Source: Candidatus Zhuqueibacterota bacterium (GTDB taxonomy: Bacteria; Zhuqueibacterota; Zhuqueibacteria; Oceanimicrobiales; Oceanimicrobiaceae). From it: a stretch of DNA of 29,633 nt. Made by a program: the position numbers and the translations under genes. Location: contig JAABYK010000214.1 in the NCBI GenBank assembly GCA_011775825.1, positions 1 through 29,633 on the forward strand. Reading direction: 5' to 3'. The notes under the pieces were generated by a model that worked only from the letters and a program-made list of their open reading frames with translations, searched no databases and was not told the origin of the DNA. Below are positions 15,080 through 23,141 of this stretch, one piece after another (positions within the stretch are counted from its first letter, which is position 1; the number at the start of each line of letters is the position of its first letter).

Positions 15080-16450
15080 ATGAACAATGGGATTCTAAAT
15101 AGCATTCTTGAAACAGTTGGAAATACCCCTTTAATTAGGCTAAACCGTGTGACCGCAGGCATCAAAGCTACGGTTCTCGCAAAAGTCGAATATTTTAATC
15201 CCGGCGGCAGCGTAAAAGATCGAATTGCTCTGACAATTATTGAAGAAGCAGAAAAGGAAGGTCGTTTAAAACCCGGTGGTACCATCGTAGAATCCACTTC
15301 GGGGAACACGGGCGCGGGATTGGCCCTGGTTGCAGCATTAAAAGGATACAAAGCGATCTTTACCATGCCCGATAAAATGAGCGCGGAGAAAGTTCGTCTC
15401 TTAAAAGCGTACGGAGCGGATGTCATCGTTACACCAACCTCGGTGCCCCCTGAATCACCTGACAGTTATTACGAAGTGGCCAAGCGGATTGTCAGGGAAA
15501 TGCCTAATGCCATACTTGCCAATCAATACTTCAACCCTGTCAATCCGGAAGCACATTATAAAACGACCGGGCCCGAGATTTGGGAACAGACGGGCGGCAA
15601 GATTGATTACTTTGTGGCAGGTCTTGGAACGGGCGGCACCATCAGTGGTACGGGGAAATTTTTAAAAGAAAAGAATCCCAAAGTTAAGGTGATCGGGGCG
15701 GATCCGATCGGTTCTATTTTAAAGGAATACTTCGATACCAAAAAAATGTCTCAGGGGAGGCCATATAAAATCGAAGGCATTGGCGAGGACATCATACCAG
15801 GAACTCTGCATTTTGAATATATCGACGAAGTCCATCAAGTCAGCGACAAGCAATCTTTCAACATGGCGAGAAAAATTTCCAGAGAAGAGGGAATTTTTGT
15901 GGGTGGGTCGAGTGGCACGGCAGCCTATGTTGCGTTAAAAGTCGCCAGAAGTTTGCCTGAAGACAAGGTTGTGCTGGTGATTCTTCCGGACACGGGTGAA
16001 CGCTATCTTTCCAAATTCTACTCGGATGAATGGATGCGAGAAAATCTATTTTTCGATATCGAAAAAATATCGCTCAAACGCGTTCTCGACATGAAAGACG
16101 ATAAGTTGCCAAACATTATTTCAGTAACACCAAAAGACAACGTGCGCGTGGCCCTGGAAAAAATGCGTAACTTTAACATCTCGCAGTTGCCTGTTATGGA
16201 GGACGGCCGCTCTGTTGGCAGTCTCGAAGAAGGCTCTGTCATGGGACAAGTCATTGAAAACAGCGCCTTACTTGAGAGTCCTGTGAAAGAAATCATGCAA
16301 GAGAGTTTTCCAACCATCGGTCACACAGCCAGCATTGAAGATGCCAGAAACTATTTTTCTCAACGTCATGCGGCGGTGCTGATTGAAGAAATGGGCAGAA
16401 TTGTCGGCATCCTAACCAAGTCAGACCTCTTGGATTTCATCGCATCATGA
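15080..16450 (+). CDS. Cystathionine beta-synthase (PLP domain plus two CBS domains)
   Basis: A PLP enzyme that condenses serine (or O-acetylserine) with homocysteine to cystathionine, the first step of reverse transsulfuration. 456 residues. The catalytic domain (1-320) has the PLP lysine K46 in GGSVKDR, the substrate loop STSGNTG (73-78), GTGGTISG and the EGIGEDIIP loop typical of the cystathionine synthase branch. Residues about 335-456 hold two CBS (Bateman) domains (ISVTPKDNVRVALEKMRNFNISQLPV; FPTIGHTASIEDARNYF), likely binding an adenosyl ligand such as SAM or AMP. There is no heme-binding N-terminal extension as in animal CBS. The stop overlaps the next start by four bases (ATGA). Plain cysteine synthase is less likely because of the Bateman domains and partner gene. 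Confidence 0.94.
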   Translation: MNNGILNSILETVGNTPLIRLNRVTAGIKATVLAKVEYFNPGGSVKDRIALTIIEEAEKEGRLKPGGTIVESTSGNTGAGLALVAALKGYKAIFTMPDKMSAEKVRLLKAYGADVIVTPTSVPPESPDSYYEVAKRIVREMPNAILANQYFNPVNPEAHYKTTGPEIWEQTGGKIDYFVAGLGTGGTISGTGKFLKEKNPKVKVIGADPIGSILKEYFDTKKMSQGRPYKIEGIGEDIIPGTLHFEYIDEVHQVSDKQSFNMARKISREEGIFVGGSSGTAAYVALKVARSLPEDKVVLVILPDTGERYLSKFYSDEWMRENLFFDIEKISLKRVLDMKDDKLPNIISVTPKDNVRVALEKMRNFNISQLPVMEDGRSVGSLEEGSVMGQVIENSALLESPVKEIMQESFPTIGHTASIEDARNYFSQRHAAVLIEEMGRIVGILTKSDLLDFIAS

Positions 16451-17622
16451 GTACAGATAAGAAATTAAAGTTCGCCACAAAGGCCGTTCACGAAGGTGGT
16501 CGTCCGGATCCAGACAGTGGAGCCATTAGCACACCTATTTATCAAACTTCGACTTATGTACAACAATCTCCCGGAGTTCACAAGGGATACGAGTACGGCC
16601 GCACCGGCAATCCCACACGAAAAGCTTTGGAGGAAAAGTTAGCTGCGTTAGAAAGCGGTGCCTTTGGTTTTGCTTTCAGCTCCGGCATGGCGGCGACTTC
16701 GGCCATCATGGGTCTGGCGAAAAACGGCGAACACGTCATCGTCACTGACAACGTTTATGGCGGAACGTATCGCTACTTTCAGCAAGTCATGACCGATTAC
16801 GGTCTTTCTTTCAGTTTTGTAGATACATCCAATCCGACAAATATCGAAGAGGCCGTGCAATCAAACACTCGCATGGTTTTTGTTGAAACGCCCACGAATC
16901 CGCTCCTCAAAATTTCGAATCTGCGGGATATCGCCGAATTTTGTCGAAAGCGTAACTTGTTATCTGTGGTTGACAACACATTCTTGAGTCCTTATTTCCA
17001 ACGTCCCTTGGAATTGGGAATCGATATTGTGGTGCACAGCAGCACCAAATACATCAATGGCCACAGCGACGTCATTGGCGGCATCGTGGTCGTCAACGGG
17101 GAAAAACTTGCGGAACGGTTGGCCTTTTTGCAAAATGCAGTTGGCGCTGTGCCAAGCCCATTGGATTGCTGGCTGATATTGCGCGCCACGAAGACGCTGC
17201 ATTTACGCTTGCAGCAACAGAATCGCAATGCCATAAAAATTGCAAAATCTCTCGCTGAGCATCCAAGAGTCACAAAGGTTATTTACCCGGGTTTAGAAAC
17301 TCATCCGCACCATGAATTAGCAAAAACACAGCAACTGGATCCAAATGGAAATCCGGGCTTCGGAGGCATGTTATCCTTCGAGTTAGGGAATTGGGAAAAC
17401 GCCAAAGCCTGTCTCGAGCAGCTTTCGTTGTTTTCACTGGCGGAGAGTTTGGGAGGCGTGGAAAGCTTGATCTGTCATCCGGCATCGATGACGCACGCCT
17501 CAATCCCGGAAGCAGAGCGCAAAAAAATCGGACTCACCAACGGTCTGGTTCGCATTTCCGCCGGGGTTGAAGATGCACAGGATCTCATCGAAGATTTAGA
17601 ACAGGCTCTCGCGAAGATTTGA
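16447..17622 (+). CDS. Cystathionine gamma-lyase / gamma-synthase (Cys/Met metabolism PLP enzyme)
   Basis: 391 residues of the trans-sulfuration PLP family. YEYGRTGNPT carries the Tyr/Arg (Y50, R52) that contact PLP phosphate across the dimer, SSGMAA and VDNTF precede the internal aldimine lysine K201 in SSTKYINGHSD, and SLGGVESLICHPASMTHA is the C-terminal family signature. The tight overlap with CBS points to lyase action (cystathionine to cysteine, 2-oxobutyrate and ammonia), completing homocysteine-to-cysteine conversion, as in the Bacillus mccA-mccB pair. Sequence alone does not exclude gamma-synthase activity with O-acyl-homoserine. Confidence 0.94.
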   Translation: MSTDKKLKFATKAVHEGGRPDPDSGAISTPIYQTSTYVQQSPGVHKGYEYGRTGNPTRKALEEKLAALESGAFGFAFSSGMAATSAIMGLAKNGEHVIVTDNVYGGTYRYFQQVMTDYGLSFSFVDTSNPTNIEEAVQSNTRMVFVETPTNPLLKISNLRDIAEFCRKRNLLSVVDNTFLSPYFQRPLELGIDIVVHSSTKYINGHSDVIGGIVVVNGEKLAERLAFLQNAVGAVPSPLDCWLILRATKTLHLRLQQQNRNAIKIAKSLAEHPRVTKVIYPGLETHPHHELAKTQQLDPNGNPGFGGMLSFELGNWENAKACLEQLSLFSLAESLGGVESLICHPASMTHASIPEAERKKIGLTNGLVRISAGVEDAQDLIEDLEQALAKI

Positions 17623-17648
17623 GACTGCGCACCCTGAACGTCGCAAGA

Positions 17649-18584
17649 ATGTCACTCCGAATCAAGCGTAGTTGGAGTCAAAGGATCTGGTTACGGTCAA
17701 CAATCTGCCTTCTGTTATTCACCTCTCCTCTCATCAGCCAAACGGATTGGCTTGCCCACCAATCTTCCGTATTTCGCATCAATTACACCGAACAGGACAA
17801 GCAGATTGTCAAAGCATTTGCCGAGCTTCTTGAAACGGAATATTCCAAACTCGTGGCTCGATCAGGGATCCGGTTTGCACGACCGGTTCACATTTTCCTC
17901 ACTCCCTCGGAACAGGCCTTCAACCAATTAACGGGCCATTTTATCCCGGATTGGGGTGAAGGGGTGGCTGACCCGGCGCGAAGCGTGATTGTGTTGAAAT
18001 CGCCGAACCTGTCTCACAATTATGACACCCTACCAAAATTAATTCGCCATGAGTTAACGCACATCCTGGTCGGCAACCTTGGTGCTGCTCCGCACACCAT
18101 CCCCAAATGGTTCCATGAGGGAATGGCCATCTATTTTTCCTATGATGAAGAATTTGCCGGCGGCAAAGCGATTTCAAAGGCCCTTCTGACGGATTCCGTT
18201 GTGCCACTGGACGAAATCGATAAGGTCCTCAAATTTCATAGAGAAAAAGCACGCTTGGCCTATGAAGAAAGTTACTCAGCCATTCTTTATATGGAAAAGG
18301 CGTTCGGAGAGCGTGGTATCGTTGACTTTTTGCAGGAGCTTGAGCAGAGTAAGGAATTCGATGACACATTCTTGCAAGTCTTTGGCATCGATCTTTACGA
18401 GTTTGAACTGGATTGGTACCATTTTATCGAAGATAAATACCGATGGCGTTTTCTCATCGATTTTGAGACTTTTTTATGGATTTTCATTCCTTTGATGCTT
18501 ATCTTGGCCTTTATTGCGATTCGGTTACGAAACCGTCGAATCTTAAAACGGTGGGAAGACGAAGAAAGATTAGCAAGCCCTTAA
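17649..18584 (+). CDS. Exported, membrane-anchored MA-type zinc metallopeptidase
   Basis: About 311 residues from ATG 17649; a TTG at 17619 overlapping the previous stop is an alternative that would couple the two genes. An N-terminal hydrophobic segment (RSTICLLLFTSPLIS) is a signal peptide or anchor. The peptidase domain has H134-E-L-T-H138 in LIRHELTHILVG and the third ligand E157 in WFHEGMAIYF, the gluzincin HExxH..E arrangement of Peptidase_MA-like proteins. A C-terminal transmembrane helix (TFLWIFIPLMLILAFIAI) is followed by a basic cytoplasmic tail (RLRNRRILKRW), so the catalytic domain faces the periplasm. The stop overlaps the next start (TAATG). The substrate is unknown; an envelope quality-control role is plausible. 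Confidence 0.9.
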   Translation: MSLRIKRSWSQRIWLRSTICLLLFTSPLISQTDWLAHQSSVFRINYTEQDKQIVKAFAELLETEYSKLVARSGIRFARPVHIFLTPSEQAFNQLTGHFIPDWGEGVADPARSVIVLKSPNLSHNYDTLPKLIRHELTHILVGNLGAAPHTIPKWFHEGMAIYFSYDEEFAGGKAISKALLTDSVVPLDEIDKVLKFHREKARLAYEESYSAILYMEKAFGERGIVDFLQELEQSKEFDDTFLQVFGIDLYEFELDWYHFIEDKYRWRFLIDFETFLWIFIPLMLILAFIAIRLRNRRILKRWEDEERLASP

Positions 18585-19729
18585 TGACGATTATCAAAAT
18601 ACATCCCAAAAAATTCCAATCGGATGATTTGCAGGTGGCGGTTTCCTCGCTTCGCAAAGGCGGGGTGATCGCTTATCCAACCGAGACCGTTTATGGACTG
18701 GGCGCAAATATTTATCAGCAAAAGGCGGTGCTCAGGATTTTTGAAATCAAAGGCAGAGACATCAGCAAACCGGTGTCTATCATGATCGCTTCTGACGCCG
18801 ACGTGAATGATATCTGTATGGACATACCTGATTACAGCCGGACGCTTATGGCTAAATATTGGCCGGGACCGCTGACCTTGATTTTCAAAGCATCCGAAGA
18901 ATTGCCTGAGTATATCGTCAGTGAGGACAAAAAGATTGGGCTTCGACTGCCGGACCACCCGATAACCCGGAAACTAATGGAATTGCATTCTGAACCAATG
19001 ACATCCACAAGTGCGAATATCTCAGGTGAACAGGCACCGATTCATGCACAGGAGGTCGCAAACACGTTTAAGGAACGAATTGATGTGATTATTGACGGAG
19101 GGGAGTGTGAGGGAAAGGTTCCATCGACCGTACTGGACGCCAGCGGCAACACACCGAGAATCTTACGAGAGGGTGCCATCTCCTCTTCACAAATTGAACA
19201 AAGTCTGGAGGGAGTGAAGGTAATGACATCCAAGACGTTCAATATATTATTTGTATGTTCAGGAAACAGTTGCAGAAGTCCCATGGCCGAGGGGATGTTG
19301 AAATCCAAACTCAGCTCGGAATTTCAGGAAAACGTGGCCGTGAAATCGGCGGGCACCTTGGGTCTCGATGGCAACACGGCAACAGATTTCGCCGTCAAAG
19401 TGGCCAAAGATTTTGGCGCTGATATCTCTGAACATCGATCACATGGAATCACCGAGGAATTGGTAAAGGAAGCGGACATCATTTTTGCGATGGCACCAGA
19501 GCACAAGATATTTCTACAAAATCACTATCCCGAATTCCGTGAGAATGTATTCCTGCTTAAGTCATTTGCACGCAATCCCGACGAAAAATTCAACGACCGA
19601 ATCGAAGACCCCATTGGTGGAAGCTTACGTGTGTATCAAAAATGTGGGGAAATCATTGATTCCGAGCTCGAGAGAGTTCTGCCGCGATTGAAACAACTTA
19701 TTCAAGAAAAGTTGGGCAACGAATCCTGA
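18584..19729 (+). CDS. Fusion of threonylcarbamoyl-AMP synthase (Sua5/TsaC) with YwlE-like low-molecular-weight protein phosphatase
   Basis: 381 residues from ATG 18584, which shares a base with the preceding stop (TAATG). Residues 1-205 are the Sua5/YrdC fold (AYPTETVYGLG, GRDISKPVSIMI, STSANISGE, STVLDASGNTPRILREG), which makes threonylcarbamoyl-AMP for t6A37 of tRNA. Residues 219-381 are an LMW-PTP domain: CX5R loop C225-SGNSC-R231 and the general acid D342 in IEDPIGGS. At the loop position that sets specificity (Thr11 in YwlE, usually Ile in tyrosine phosphatases) is S229, so protein-arginine phosphatase activity is more likely. In Firmicutes sua5 (ywlC) and ywlE are neighbours. A strong Shine-Dalgarno (GGAGGGAG, 19207-19214) and ATG 19223 sit at the fusion joint and could yield free phosphatase. 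Last gene of the operon. Confidence 0.95.
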   Translation: MTIIKIHPKKFQSDDLQVAVSSLRKGGVIAYPTETVYGLGANIYQQKAVLRIFEIKGRDISKPVSIMIASDADVNDICMDIPDYSRTLMAKYWPGPLTLIFKASEELPEYIVSEDKKIGLRLPDHPITRKLMELHSEPMTSTSANISGEQAPIHAQEVANTFKERIDVIIDGGECEGKVPSTVLDASGNTPRILREGAISSSQIEQSLEGVKVMTSKTFNILFVCSGNSCRSPMAEGMLKSKLSSEFQENVAVKSAGTLGLDGNTATDFAVKVAKDFGADISEHRSHGITEELVKEADIIFAMAPEHKIFLQNHYPEFRENVFLLKSFARNPDEKFNDRIEDPIGGSLRVYQKCGEIIDSELERVLPRLKQLIQEKLGNES

Positions 19730-19797
19730 GATAGTAGATATAGATGTAGAGGATTGGGACGTTAACGGAACCTAATTTTGCTTATCAAGGTGAAGAG

Positions 19798-19872
19798 TGG
19801 GCGATACTGGACTCGAACCAGTGACCCCCTGCTTGTAAGGCAGGTGCTCTGAACCAACTGAGCTAATCGCCC
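19798..19872 (-). tRNA. tRNA-Val (anticodon UAC)
   Basis: The minus strand folds as a standard cloverleaf. The acceptor stem GGGCGAT/ATCGCCC (19866-19872 and 19799-19805) is followed by discriminator A at 19798. The D arm is TAGCTCAGTTGGTTCAGAGC, the anticodon arm CCTGC-CTTACAA-GCAGG carries TAC, and the T arm contains GGTTCGAGTCC. The 3' CCA is not encoded and must be added post-transcriptionally. It lies convergent to the operon that ends at 19729. Confidence 0.97.
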
Positions 19873-19889
19873 GCAAAATAAACATCTTA

Positions 19890-19917
19890 AAGTTAGTAAT
19901 CATATCGACAAAGTCAA
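19890..19917 (-). promoter_or_regulatory. Probable sigma-70 promoter of tRNA-Val
   Basis: On the minus strand TTGACT (19912-19917), a 16-base spacer and TAACTT (19890-19895) lie just upstream of the tRNA. Predicted initiation near 19883 gives a short 5' leader of about ten bases. Confidence 0.5.
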
Positions 19918-20360
19918 GAATATTTGTTTAGACCTCCCTAACGTTAATTCTCTCATTTTCTATACTAAGTTTGACTTTTTACCTAGAGGCTGAAACATTC
20001 ACAAATTCTCGTCAAAAAGCGCAGAAAAAATTGAGCCACGGATTTACACTGATAAACATGATTTATTGAACTCAAGATTTTGAAGGTTTCGTTTTGCACT
20101 TCAATTAATTGAAAGTCATCAAATTTAAAAACAAATACTTATGTTTAATTCGTGGGGCGGCTTCCCCCACTAACAACATTTATCCGTATGCATCAGTGTG
20201 AATCCGTGGCTCACACAAAGATTTTGATGCGCAAAATTCATTTCTGATTCGGAAGCAATTTAAGTTATTAGTTATTAGAGATTTATTAATTAACTTTGTA
20301 TTTGAACTTGGAATCGAGAAAAAGTTCTTGATTATTCAGGCTAAGAATCGTCGCTCACTT
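19918..20360. other. AT-rich non-coding gap with an inverted-repeat element
   Basis: No credible ORF. It includes the inverted-repeat element 20033-20212 (separate entry) with an internal GTGGGG/CCCCAC hairpin. Beyond 20213 is AT-rich sequence (repeated TTATTAGTTATTAGAG words) that presumably holds the aminopeptidase promoter, but I see no clear -35/-10 pair. Confidence 0.5.
20033..20212. repeat. 180-bp MITE-like inverted-repeat element
   Basis: The left end 20033-20053 (GAGCCACGGATTTACACTGAT) matches the reverse complement of 20192-20212 at 20 of 21 positions. The interior has no coding capacity and carries a small GC hairpin (GTGGGG..CCCCAC, about 20153-20171). Ends of this GAGCCACGGATTNACAC type recur widely in environmental genomes. 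Possibly a small non-autonomous mobile element. Confidence 0.6.
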
Positions 20361-22001
20361 ATGAAAAGAGTTCTAAAAGTCTCTGTTCTTTCATGGCTGA
20401 TCATTGCCGCTGAATTCACTTCCGCATGTGCAGATTCGTATCCACGGAATCCAAATATCGATGTTCAGCGCTACTCTTTCCGAATCACCCTCAGCGACCA
20501 GAATAATGAAATTATCGGAGAGGCTGAAATCACAATCAAGTTTTTGGCGGAAGGCATCAGCGACGTTCGTCTGGATTTGGTTGGGAGCACATCTGACGAA
20601 GACTCAACCGGAATGCATGTGGAAAGCATCACGCATGAGAACGAAAACGTACATTTTTCCCATAAGCATGATCGACTTCTGATTCGGTTATCAACTGCAT
20701 CCAAGGCTGGCGAAAACCGAACTTACACCATCTCTTACCGGGGCATCCCTGCCGACGGATTGATTATTTCGAAAAACAAATACGGAGACCGCACGTTCTT
20801 CGGCGATAATTGGCCCAACCGCGCCCATAATTGGCTGCCCACTGTGGATCATCCCTCGGACAAAGCAAGCTGCGAATTCCTGGTAACGGCTCCCAATCAT
20901 TACCAGGTAGTGGCGAACGGATTGCTCGTCGAAGAAACGGATCTGTCCGCAAATCGACGTCTAACTCATTGGCAAGAAACGACCCCCCTGCCAACCAAAG
21001 TAATGGTCATAGGCGCGGCTCGTTTTGCGGTTCAATATCTTACCGAGTACGAGGACATCTCCGTGCAAAGCTGGGTGTACCCGCAAAATCGAAATGCTGG
21101 GTTCTACGATTTCGCTCAGGCCATGCGCATCTTGCAGTACTTCGACCGGCGCATCGGGAATTTTCCGTACGGGAAACTCGCCAACGTGCAGTCCAAAACG
21201 CGTTACGGCGGCATGGAAAACGCCAGCGCTATTTTCTATCATGAAAATGCGGTAAACGGGACTCGCGAAAATGAACGTCTGCTTGCACACGAAATCGCGC
21301 ATCAATGGTTCGGGGATTCCGTGACCGAAGCGGATTGGCATCACATTTGGCTCAGTGAGGGCCTCGCCACTTATTTCGCCCTCCTGTATCTCGAGGACAC
21401 ACACGGTCGAAAGCGGTTGATTGACGGACTCGAAACGGCGCGTGATCGCGTCTTTTCTTTCTATAAAAATAATCCGAATTCCACGATTGTGGACACCACC
21501 ATCGTAAATCTCAATCGACTTCTCAACCCGAATTCATACCAGAAGGCCGGCTGGATGCTGCACATGCTGCGAGGAATTCTCGGCGACGATCTATTTTGGA
21601 AAGGAATTCAAGAATATTACGGCCGCCACCGCCACCAAAACGTGCTCACGAGAGACTTTCAGCGCGTCATGGAGATGGTTTCTGGCGAAGACCTGTCCTG
21701 GTTTTTTCGACAGTGGCTCTATGCTCCCGGATATCCCGAAATAGCAGGCTCCTGGACCTACAATGCTGAGGCGAAAGAACTGGTGGTGCATTTGAACCAG
21801 ATTCAGAAAAGCCCACATCTCTTTAGGATGCCCATCGAATTTGGAATTTACACACAGGGAAACAACTCACCGAAGATTGGGCGTCGACAAGCAACCAAAA
21901 GAGAGCACATTTTCAGATTTGAACTTCAAACTGAACCAACAAAGGTCGAACTCGATCCGAATCACTGGCTTCTGATGAAAGCGGACTTCAACAGGAAGTG
22001 A
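20361..22001 (+). CDS. Exported M1-family aminopeptidase
   Basis: 546 residues from ATG 20361 (the frame opens at TTG 20328). The N-terminus MKRVLKVSVLSWLIIAAEFTSACA is a signal peptide; a lipoprotein (SAC) or a cut after ACA are both possible. The exopeptidase motif is GGMEN (usual GAMEN), and the zinc motif HEIAHQWFGDSVTEADWHH..LSEGLATY gives HExxH-(18)-E. Only the N-terminal beta domain and the catalytic domain are present, with a short C-terminal beta extension, so it is shorter than E. coli PepN (about 870 residues), like many secreted Bacteroidetes-type M1 peptidases. It probably trims peptides in the periplasm or outside. It stands alone between two repeat-rich gaps. Confidence 0.94.
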   Translation: MKRVLKVSVLSWLIIAAEFTSACADSYPRNPNIDVQRYSFRITLSDQNNEIIGEAEITIKFLAEGISDVRLDLVGSTSDEDSTGMHVESITHENENVHFSHKHDRLLIRLSTASKAGENRTYTISYRGIPADGLIISKNKYGDRTFFGDNWPNRAHNWLPTVDHPSDKASCEFLVTAPNHYQVVANGLLVEETDLSANRRLTHWQETTPLPTKVMVIGAARFAVQYLTEYEDISVQSWVYPQNRNAGFYDFAQAMRILQYFDRRIGNFPYGKLANVQSKTRYGGMENASAIFYHENAVNGTRENERLLAHEIAHQWFGDSVTEADWHHIWLSEGLATYFALLYLEDTHGRKRLIDGLETARDRVFSFYKNNPNSTIVDTTIVNLNRLLNPNSYQKAGWMLHMLRGILGDDLFWKGIQEYYGRHRHQNVLTRDFQRVMEMVSGEDLSWFFRQWLYAPGYPEIAGSWTYNAEAKELVVHLNQIQKSPHLFRMPIEFGIYTQGNNSPKIGRRQATKREHIFRFELQTEPTKVELDPNHWLLMKADFNRK

Positions 22002-22095
22002 GTTCTGTCACAGACTGGCTAAGCGCTCTGTTTCAGAAATGAAATTGTACTTGTTCAGTACATGCCTGGGCAGCAAGAGAATTTTGGGTCAGACG

Positions 22096-22164
22096 AATTG
22101 TTACATGGTTAAATTGTTCAATTGTTAACGAGAGATTCTTAACAATAGTAACCATTTAGCAATT
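22096..22164. repeat. AT-rich imperfect inverted repeat after the aminopeptidase gene
   Basis: 22096-22111 (AATTGTTACATGGTTA) matches the reverse complement of 22149-22164 at 14 of 16 positions; ATTGTTNA words repeat between the arms and a T-run follows the right arm. It could act as a loose terminator for the aminopeptidase transcript or be a dispersed repeat. Confidence 0.5.
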
Positions 22165-22282
22165 TTTTGCCATTCGTAATAGTTTGCCCAATTCAGCGAT
22201 TCTCGACTTTATCTGCATAGGCTGAAGTTCTGCAATTTATTCCCGTTGCCAGTAATTATCATAACATCTAACCTCATGGGGT

Positions 22283-22666
22283 ATGACCATGGACGGGATG
22301 CTGGTGACCACTGAAAAAGCCCAAATGCGGGGGGAAATCGCCGTTATCAAGGTGCACGGATACCTTGACATGAACGCAGCACAATCGCTCGACCACGCCA
22401 TTGATTCCCTTCTGCAGGCTGACTGCTATGACATCATTTTCGATTTGGGCGATGTTAAATATATCGGCAGTCGCGGTTGGAGTGTTTTTCTCAGCAAAAT
22501 CAAACACGTTCGTGACCACGGCGGAGACCTGAAGTTGGCCAGGATGAAACCGAGCGTTTATGAAGTCTACAAGCTTCTGGAATTCTTCTGGTTCCTCAGA
22601 TCTTACGCCACAGTCGAAGAAGCCGTCTCCGCTTTCTATAATCATGTGCCACCTATGCCAGAATGA
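22283..22666 (+). CDS. STAS-domain protein (anti-sigma-factor-antagonist type)
   Basis: 127 residues. The fold signature is that of SpoIIAA/RsbV: a beta strand IAVIKVHGYLDMNAAQSL, then IIFDLGDVKYIGSRGWSVFLSKIKHVRDHGGDLKLARM. The phosphorylatable serine is kept as S63, but the usual D-S-S/T-G is G-S-R-G. No gene for an RsbW-like kinase or sigma-B-type factor is adjacent, so the partner must be elsewhere or the role may differ. Three close ATGs (22283, 22289, 22298) are possible starts; the first follows a GGGG. A weak GGTCG/CGGCC hairpin with TTTTG just after the stop may end the transcript. Confidence 0.88.
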   Translation: MTMDGMLVTTEKAQMRGEIAVIKVHGYLDMNAAQSLDHAIDSLLQADCYDIIFDLGDVKYIGSRGWSVFLSKIKHVRDHGGDLKLARMKPSVYEVYKLLEFFWFLRSYATVEEAVSAFYNHVPPMPE

Positions 22667-23141
22667 GCCACGGTCGGTATGAATCGGCCTTTTGTCTTTG
22701 GTCAATTCCTGACGTGAGAATTATTGGTTGACCGTGTCCCTTACGGTATCGATGGAAGCCAAAGCCCGCAGATGTGTTCCCTTGAATCATTCCAGCAAAA
22801 AAACTTATTGACATGTTCAAGCATAATTGTTTGATTCTACCTCAGCCTGAATTGTCCAAATTGGGGATTGCTACCTTTCTCATCCGACAATAGGCAAGCT
22901 CAAGGCGATCCTTTCTCCAAGAATCAGACAAGAAAGATGGACCTGCAAATTGGCCAAAGCTGCTAAGCCTTTGCACCAGGCCAGGCTTGATTTCCACTCC
23001 CGCCCAAACTCAGTCTCCCTCCGGTGATAAGAGTGCGATCCTTGAAACACAAGACTTGCGGCTCACGCTAACCCTGGGCCCCATAACCGGCATCCAGAAT
23101 CGGCTCCCCGTTAAAAAGTTGTTGTTGTCGACCATTGATCC
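22667..23141. other. Non-coding gap with no recognised feature
   Basis: Frames are short and broken, and I see no RNA gene. Part of it may be the eroded 5' portion of the pseudogene at 23142, but no N-terminal homology to the intact relatives can be read. Confidence 0.5.

Noticed and set aside
19753..19779. Weak hairpin ATTGGG/CCTAAT with TTTT after the fusion gene
   Set aside because: Only six pairs, one of them a wobble pair, and a short T-run; could be the operon terminator but the support is too thin.
19797..19799. Missing encoded CCA on tRNA-Val as a sign of decay
   Set aside because: Many bacteria add CCA enzymatically; stems and anticodon loop are perfect.
22672..22696. Short hairpin GGTCG/CGGCC with TTTTG after the STAS gene
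   Set aside because: A five-pair stem with a G-U pair is too weak to list as a terminator.
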